The notes below the pieces were generated by a model. It worked only from the letters and a program-made list of their open reading frames with translations, was not told the origin of the DNA and searched no databases. From contig JBGPKH010000620.1 of the NCBI GenBank assembly GCA_041485845.1, positions 1-5,389 of the forward strand: a DNA stretch of 5,389 bases, written 5' to 3'. Positions 1 through 5,389 of the stretch are shown here, piece by piece (position 1 is the first letter of the stretch; each line of letters opens with the position of its first letter). The position numbers were made by a program, and so were the translations under genes. Source of the DNA: OMOG01 sp041485845 (GTDB taxonomy: Bacteria > Acidobacteriota > Terriglobia > Bryobacterales > Bryobacteraceae).

Positions 1-930
1 GCGACCAATCCTTCGCGCAGCTATAACCCCCTATTCCTGTATGGCGGGGTGGGAATGGGGAAAACTCACCTAATGCATGCTATCGGCCGCGAGCTGACCG
101 ACAAGTTTGGCACAATGCGGGTGATCTATACCTCGAGCGAGCGCTTCATGAACGAGATGATCGCCTGCATCCGGACGGATCGCATGCCGTTGTTTCACCA
201 GCGCTACCGGGAGGCGGATGTTCTGTTGGTGGACGATATCCAGGTCTTGGGAACCAAGGAGCGGACGCAGGAGGAATTTTTCCACACGTTCAACGAGCTG
301 CACGACCATCAGAAGCAGATCGTGATCTCCAGCGATTCGCCCCCAAAGGATATTCCCGGCCTCGTAGAACGGTTGCGATCGCGCTTCGAATGGGGGCTGC
401 TAGCCGACCTGCAACCGCCCGATCTCGAGACCAAAATGGCGATTCTGGACAAGAAGTCGGAGGCCGAAGGCGTACGTTTGCCGGACGATGTGCGGACGTT
501 CATGGCATCGAAGACCAAGTCCAACGTACGGGAGTTGGAAGGAGCCCTGATCAAGCTGATCGCCTATTCTTCGCTGACCGGCACTCCGATTCACCTGCAA
601 ATGGCCCAGCAGGTTTTGAAACACCTGGTTCACGTGCAGGATCGCCGGGTTACCATCGATTCCATTCAGAAGGCCGTTGCGGAGCGGTTCCAGGTCAAGC
701 AGATTCAGCTCAAGGAAAAGAGCAACACCAAGAAGGTGGTGTATCCCCGGCAGGTGGCCATGTACCTGGTGAAAGAGCTGACCGACGCATCGCTCCCGGA
801 GATCGGAAGGGCCTTTGGCGGGAAGCACCATACCACTGTGATTCACTCCGTAAACAAAATCGAGCAAACGCGTCACATTGATCCGGAATTGAACAGGCTA
901 CTCCACAGTCTAATGGATTCATTACAATGA
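1..930 (+). CDS. dnaA: Chromosomal replication initiator DnaA, 5'-truncated by the window edge
   Basis: DnaA is the ATP-dependent initiator that binds DnaA boxes at oriC, oligomerises and melts the origin so that helicase can be loaded. The frame is open from base 1, giving 309 codons and a TGA stop at 928-930. Compared with E. coli DnaA (467 residues), domains I-II and the very start of domain III are missing. Walker A (GGVGMGKTHL) is encoded at about 43-72 and Walker B (VLLVDD) at 220-237. Sensor 1 (QIVISSDSPP) starts at 316. The arginine-finger box (GLVERLRSRFEWGL) is at 358-399, and sensor 2 (NVRELEGAL) at 523-549. The C-terminal DNA-binding helix-turn-helix with the DnaA signature (IGRAFGGKHHTTVIHSVNKI) ends near 861. 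The Asp usual in GGRDHTTV is His here. The frame is uninterrupted and no key motif is lost. The GTG at 49 lies inside Walker A and is not a real start. Identification is secure. Confidence 0.98.
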   Translation, partial: ATNPSRSYNPLFLYGGVGMGKTHLMHAIGRELTDKFGTMRVIYTSSERFMNEMIACIRTDRMPLFHQRYREADVLLVDDIQVLGTKERTQEEFFHTFNELHDHQKQIVISSDSPPKDIPGLVERLRSRFEWGLLADLQPPDLETKMAILDKKSEAEGVRLPDDVRTFMASKTKSNVRELEGALIKLIAYSSLTGTPIHLQMAQQVLKHLVHVQDRRVTIDSIQKAVAERFQVKQIQLKEKSNTKKVVYPRQVAMYLVKELTDASLPEIGRAFGGKHHTTVIHSVNKIEQTRHIDPELNRLLHSLMDSLQ

Positions 931-941
931 GGTTATCATTG

Positions 942-950
942 TTTTCCACA
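942..950 (+). promoter_or_regulatory. DnaA box, TTTTCCACA
   Basis: This 9-mer matches the relaxed DnaA-box consensus TTWTNCACA at every position, 11 bases after the dnaA stop codon. It is the best box in the spacer and is not constrained by coding. The known family role is binding of DnaA domain IV. The match is seen directly; occupancy is inferred. Confidence 0.6.
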
Positions 951-978
951 ACAGCCTCTAAACCGGCCTCAGGAGAAA

Positions 979-987
979 TGTGTAAAT
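979..987 (-). promoter_or_regulatory. Possible DnaA box, minus strand, ATTTACACA
   Basis: Read on the minus strand this is ATTTACACA, matching TTWTNCACA at 8 of 9 positions, with only the first base off and the CACA core intact. It faces opposite to the box at 942-950. A single near match has little weight. It counts as part of the cluster in the same spacer. Confidence 0.4.
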
Positions 988-1003
988 ACCGTGACAACCC
1001 GGC

Positions 1004-1012
1004 TTTTGCAGA
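1004..1012 (+). promoter_or_regulatory. Weak possible DnaA box, TTTTGCAGA
   Basis: It matches TTWTNCACA at 8 of 9 positions, but the mismatch falls in the CACA core (CAGA), which usually costs affinity. It is listed as a candidate low-affinity site because it lies between better boxes. Confidence 0.25.
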
Positions 1013-1030
1013 TTGCTCCACCGTGGTTTC

Positions 1031-1060
1031 CTCAACTTCCGGTAGCGAAAAGTAGTTGAG
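1031..1060. repeat. 7-bp inverted repeat just upstream of the dnaN -10 element
   Basis: CTCAACT at 1031-1037 and AGTTGAG at 1054-1060 are perfect reverse complements separated by 16 bases. The expected -35 region of the dnaN promoter lies in the loop, and the right arm ends five bases before TATAAT. This geometry suits a dimeric regulator site. As an RNA hairpin it would have a long loop, only three G-C pairs and an interrupted T run, so it is a poor terminator for dnaA. Confidence 0.35.
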
Positions 1061-1079
1061 TTTAGTATAATTTAGATAG
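1060..1079. other. AT-rich segment, candidate DNA-unwinding element
   Basis: Sixteen of these 20 bases are A or T, with four G and no C, in an otherwise GC-rich locus. TTTAG occurs twice exactly 10 bp apart (1061-1065, 1071-1075), followed by TAG at 1077-1079. In origins, such a segment beside DnaA boxes is where strands first separate. It overlaps the TATAAT promoter element, so promoter function alone could also explain it. Confidence 0.4.
1066..1071 (+). promoter_or_regulatory. Probable dnaN promoter, -10 element TATAAT
   Basis: This is a perfect sigma-70-type -10 hexamer. No convincing TTGACA-like -35 lies at 16-18 bp spacing (1042-1049 reads GTAGCGAA), and there is no extended TG motif before it. 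Transcription would start around 1077-1079, giving a dnaN leader of about 85 bases. It would serve dnaN, gyrB and the two downstream genes. The weak -35 leaves room for an activator or for DnaA control. Confidence 0.45.
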
Positions 1080-1088
1080 CCTTCAACA

Positions 1089-1097
1089 GTTTGCACA
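1089..1097 (+). promoter_or_regulatory. Possible DnaA box, GTTTGCACA
   Basis: This site matches TTWTNCACA at 8 of 9 positions with the core intact and only the first base off. It begins nine bases after the last TAG of the AT-rich segment, on the dnaN side. A box flanking a DNA-unwinding element would be expected about there. It would also lie in the dnaN leader transcript, downstream of the predicted start point. Confidence 0.4.
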
Positions 1098-1130
1098 GGC
1101 CCTATGAATACGGTTCTTGTAGTACACATT

Positions 1131-1145
1131 TATTCAGCCTGAATA
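1131..1145. repeat. 15-bp near-perfect palindrome in front of the dnaN ribosome-binding site
   Basis: TATTCAG at 1131-1137 and CTGAATA at 1139-1145 are perfect 7-bp reverse complements around a single central C. It ends five bases before the AGGAG of dnaN. A one-base loop cannot form in RNA, so as RNA the stem would open to a 5-bp stem with a 5-base loop. As DNA it looks like a compact operator half-site pair. A smaller odd palindrome, TGTA-G-TACA, lies at 1118-1126. No regulator can be named. Confidence 0.45.
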
Positions 1146-1150
1146 GGAAT

Positions 1151-1155
1151 AGGAG
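1151..1155 (+). promoter_or_regulatory. Shine-Dalgarno of dnaN, AGGAG
   Basis: AGGAG lies eight bases before the ATG at 1164, which is near-ideal spacing and fixes the dnaN start. It is the only strong ribosome-binding site in front of the genes of this window. Neither gyrB nor the two downstream genes has a comparable one. Confidence 0.8.
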
Positions 1156-1163
1156 CGCTGGCC

Positions 1164-2282
1164 ATGGAATTCACGGTAGACAAGGCCGATCTGGTACGAG
1201 AACTGAGTCTGTCGCAAGGCGTGGTGGAAAAAAAGACGACGATCCCGATTTTGTCGAATGTTCTGTTGGAAGCCTCCGGGGAGCGTGTGACTTTGACGGC
1301 CACGGACCTGGAGTTGGGGATCCGTTGCTCCTGTCAGGCACGGATCAAGAAGGAAGGCGCCGGTACCGTGCCGGCGCGCAAGTTGCTCGATTTTATGCGG
1401 TTGCTGCCGGACGGCGATGTGACCATGAAGTTTCTGGAAAATCACTGGGCCAACATCACCGCGGGACGCTCACGGACAAGGATTGCGGGGATGTCGCGCG
1501 ACAGTTTTCCGGAACTGCCGCAGATGCCCGAGCGGACGGCTGAGATTCCCGTTAAGACGCTGGCTTCCATGATTGCGCGGACGTCATTCGCGATTTCCAT
1601 GGAAGAGTCGCGGTTCACGCTTAATGGAGCGTTGCTGCTGATGAGGCCGGAAGGTCTCACCATGGTGGCTACCGATGGGCATCGGCTGGCATTTGTGCAG
1701 GCGAGCTTGAGTGAGAGCGGCCAGGTGGAACAGCAATTCCGTGCGCTGGTTCCCAAGAAGGCCATGGCGGAGTTGGTGAAACTCTCCGACGACGCGGGTC
1801 CGGATGGCATGGCGATGGTCGCGGGCGATGACAATCACCTGTTTTTCCAGGTGGGGCATCGCCTGCTGATTACGCGTAAGCTCACCGGCAACTTCCCCGA
1901 TTATGAGCGCGTCCTCCCTAAAGACCACCAGTTGACGGCGACGCTCCAGAAGGACGAGATTCGCGCGGCGATCGAACGCGTGGCGCAATTCGCGGACGAG
2001 CGCTCGCGCGCCATTCGCGTGCAGTTCACTAACGGCGAGGTGAGGGTGTTCTCTTCCTCCGTAGAAACGGGCGAGAGCGAAGAGAGTGTAAGCAGCGAAT
2101 ATACGGGTCCCGACCTGGAAATCGGTTTCAACGCGCAATACCTCCTCGACTTCCTGCGGGCGATCCCACAGGACCGCGTTTCGTTCGAGTTGAAAGATCA
2201 GAAGAGCGCGGGCGAAATGCGCCCGGCGGGCGAGGGCATTGCGGACCAGTACCGGTACGTGGTCATGCCCATGCGAATTTGA
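1164..2282 (+). CDS. dnaN: DNA polymerase III beta sliding clamp
   Basis: DnaN forms the dimeric ring that encircles DNA and tethers the replicative polymerase and many clamp-binding proteins. The product has 372 residues, close to the family norm (E. coli 366), and contains three repeated clamp domains. The N-terminal strand and first helix (MEFTVDKADL) are typical. TDGHRLA at 170-176, GNFPDYERVLP at 242-252 and GFNAQYLLDFL at 321-331 are characteristic conserved stretches. The C-terminus YVVMPMRI (365-372) matches the usual VMPMRL tail that lines the hydrophobic pocket for clamp-binding peptides. The ATG start is supported by AGGAG eight bases upstream and by alignment with the family N-terminus. 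It is preceded by a TATAAT promoter candidate and followed after 15 bases by gyrB, so the two are probably co-transcribed. No defect is visible. Confidence 0.98.
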   Translation: MEFTVDKADLVRELSLSQGVVEKKTTIPILSNVLLEASGERVTLTATDLELGIRCSCQARIKKEGAGTVPARKLLDFMRLLPDGDVTMKFLENHWANITAGRSRTRIAGMSRDSFPELPQMPERTAEIPVKTLASMIARTSFAISMEESRFTLNGALLLMRPEGLTMVATDGHRLAFVQASLSESGQVEQQFRALVPKKAMAELVKLSDDAGPDGMAMVAGDDNHLFFQVGHRLLITRKLTGNFPDYERVLPKDHQLTATLQKDEIRAAIERVAQFADERSRAIRVQFTNGEVRVFSSSVETGESEESVSSEYTGPDLEIGFNAQYLLDFLRAIPQDRVSFELKDQKSAGEMRPAGEGIADQYRYVVMPMRI

Positions 2283-2297
2283 GTTCCAGCTAGCAAT

Positions 2298-4771
<2,474 letters not shown>

Positions 4772-4775
<4 letters not shown>

Positions 4776-4963
4776 GCGCCGGTCGCAAGCCGCCGTTTCC
4801 GTACGACCCGGTAGTGGAGGCGTACAAAAAGGACATCGATCGGACTTTGATCCGCGAAAACCTGAAGCTCACGGTCACCGAACGTTTCGAGCGCGCCATG
4901 GAGTTGCAGAAGTTTGCCGAGGAAATGAGACGCGCGGGCCGAGCGGCGCGACGGCGCCCGTGA
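4772..4963 (+). CDS. Small conserved helical protein of unknown function, coupled to gyrB
   Basis: This 63-codon gene starts with an ATG that overlaps the gyrB stop (ATGA, 4772-4775) and ends at TGA 4961-4963, which overlaps the next start. I recognise no named domain. The product has a short Pro-rich start (PPFPYDP, residues 7-13), then a charged region likely to be mostly alpha-helical: DRTLIRENLKLTVTERFERA (23-42) followed by MELQKFAEEMRRAGR (43-57), and a basic Arg/Ala tail. There is no signal peptide or membrane segment, so it is probably cytoplasmic. From memory, similar small proteins with the R-T-L-I/L-R-E-N-L ... F-A-E-E-L/M-R-R-A-G pattern recur directly upstream of nucleotidyltransferase-fold genes like the one here, which suggests a partner or antitoxin-like role. 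That role is inference. No good Shine-Dalgarno is visible, so translation probably depends on ribosomes finishing gyrB. Confidence 0.8.
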
Positions 4964-5389
4964 CGGACTTCCGAGGGTTGCTCCTGAGCCTCACCGAGGG
5001 GGGCGTAAACTTCATTATCGTAGGCGGCGCCGCCGCGATCGCCCATGGTGCAGCGCGGCTCACGTTGGATCTGGACATCGTGTACGAGCGGACGCCGGAG
5101 AATGTGCGGCGCTTGGTAACGGTCCTGGCGCCGCATAGCCCGTATCTCAGGGGTGCGCCCGCCGGACTACCGTTCATTTGGGATGAACGGACGGTGATGC
5201 AAGGGCTCAACTTCACGCTGTCGACCCGGCTGGGAGACCTCGATATTTTGGGAGATATCACGGGTGGGGGAGGCTACGGCCAACTTCTCCCGCACACCAT
5301 CGTCCTCGAACCTTTTGGGGTGTCTTGCCGCTGCCTGACGTTGGAACGGCTGATCGATGTGAAGCGTGCGGCGGGCCGTCCGAATGACC
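4960..5389 (+). CDS. Nucleotidyltransferase-fold protein (AbiEii/DUF6036-like), 3'-truncated by the window edge
   Basis: The frame is open for 143 codons from GTG 4960 to the window end, with no stop. The product begins MTDFRGLLLSLTEGGVNFII. Residues 21-41 carry the polymerase-beta-type nucleotidyltransferase signature: VGGAAAIAHG (GG at 22-23) followed by LTLDLDIVY with the paired acidic residues Asp37 and Asp39. LGDLDILGDI (91-100) could supply the third acidic residue (Asp93 or Asp95). RLIDVKRAAGRPND (130-143) is the conserved basic segment usual near the C-terminal end of the core in AbiEii-like and DUF6036-like proteins. Such enzymes transfer NMP to protein, tRNA or small-molecule targets; the substrate here is unknown. 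The GTG start is chosen because it overlaps the stop of the preceding gene (GTGA) and gives the expected N-terminal helix before GG; TTG 4978 is an alternative. The family label is from motif pattern, so moderately sure. Confidence 0.82.
   Translation, partial: MTDFRGLLLSLTEGGVNFIIVGGAAAIAHGAARLTLDLDIVYERTPENVRRLVTVLAPHSPYLRGAPAGLPFIWDERTVMQGLNFTLSTRLGDLDILGDITGGGGYGQLLPHTIVLEPFGVSCRCLTLERLIDVKRAAGRPND

Larger units (their letters stand above)
931..1163. other. Candidate replication origin (oriC-like) in the dnaA-dnaN spacer
   Basis: This non-coding spacer is visibly AT-richer than the genes on both sides. It contains one exact match to TTWTNCACA (942-950), three 8-of-9 matches (979-987 on the minus strand, 1004-1012, 1089-1097), a strongly AT-rich stretch at 1060-1079 and TAG triplets spaced every 10 bp at 1043-1075. 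In many bacteria an origin lies next to dnaA, often between dnaA and dnaN. Boxes plus an unwinding-prone segment at this position are what is seen here; calling it oriC is inference. The spacer also carries the dnaN promoter, so some AT-richness may be promoter-related. The region upstream of dnaA, another common origin site, is outside the window, so a bipartite origin or one located elsewhere cannot be excluded. Confidence 0.6.

Noticed and set aside
278..286. A second exact TTTTCCACA DnaA-box 9-mer, inside dnaA.
   Set aside because: It encodes part of the strongly conserved EEFFHTF stretch of DnaA, so the bases are explained by protein constraint. It also stands alone, without neighbouring boxes.
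939..953. Small stem TGTT/AACA after dnaA as a possible terminator.
   Set aside because: Only four base pairs, AT-rich and without a following T run. It also overlaps the DnaA box. No convincing terminator for dnaA is visible.
1120..1128. TAGTACACA as a further DnaA box in the dnaN leader; likewise TACTCCACA at 899-907.
   Set aside because: Both match TTWTNCACA at only 7 of 9 positions, which is too common by chance to support.
1091..1543. Open frame starting in the dnaA-dnaN spacer and overlapping the start of dnaN.
   Set aside because: It lies in another frame of dnaN, has low-complexity Gly/Arg/Asp-rich content and no ribosome-binding site of its own. The dnaN frame is certain.

Overview
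The window is a bacterial replication-initiation locus, with every gene on the + strand. From left to right it holds the 3' two thirds of dnaA, a 233-bp AT-richer spacer with the marks of a replication origin and a dnaN promoter, complete dnaN (DNA polymerase III beta clamp), complete gyrB (DNA gyrase subunit B), a 63-codon gene, and the first 143 codons of a nucleotidyltransferase-fold gene cut by the window end. The DnaA, clamp and GyrB sequences are intact and carry their diagnostic motifs. The coding DNA is GC-rich. The wording of the beta clamp N-terminus, the long GyrB form and the small-protein plus nucleotidyltransferase pair resemble what I remember from Acidobacteriota (Solibacter/Bryobacter-like). 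This is recalled resemblance, not a search result, so treat the phylum as a moderate-confidence inference.

Positions 1-930 encode the DnaA AAA+ domain from just before Walker A through the C-terminal DNA-binding domain. The first roughly 150 residues lie outside the window. Positions 931-1163 contain one clean DnaA-box-like 9-mer, three near matches, a 20-bp stretch with only four G and no C, TAG triplets repeated every 10 bp, a perfect TATAAT, two inverted repeats and a good dnaN Shine-Dalgarno. I read this as an origin-like region that also carries the dnaN promoter.

Positions 1164-4775 hold dnaN and gyrB only 15 bases apart. The recF gene that often sits between them is absent. Four-base stop/start overlaps then link gyrB to the 63-codon gene (ATGA), and that gene to the nucleotidyltransferase (GTGA). 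The last four genes can therefore be read as one transcript: clamp, gyrase subunit, small helical protein, nucleotidyltransferase.

The core genes cooperate in chromosome replication: DnaA opens the origin, the clamp tethers the polymerase and gyrase relieves positive supercoils. The two downstream genes are not part of known replication machinery. Their translational coupling to an essential topoisomerase gene is the least explained part of the window. I see no tRNA, rRNA, CRISPR array, insertion sequence or prophage gene.
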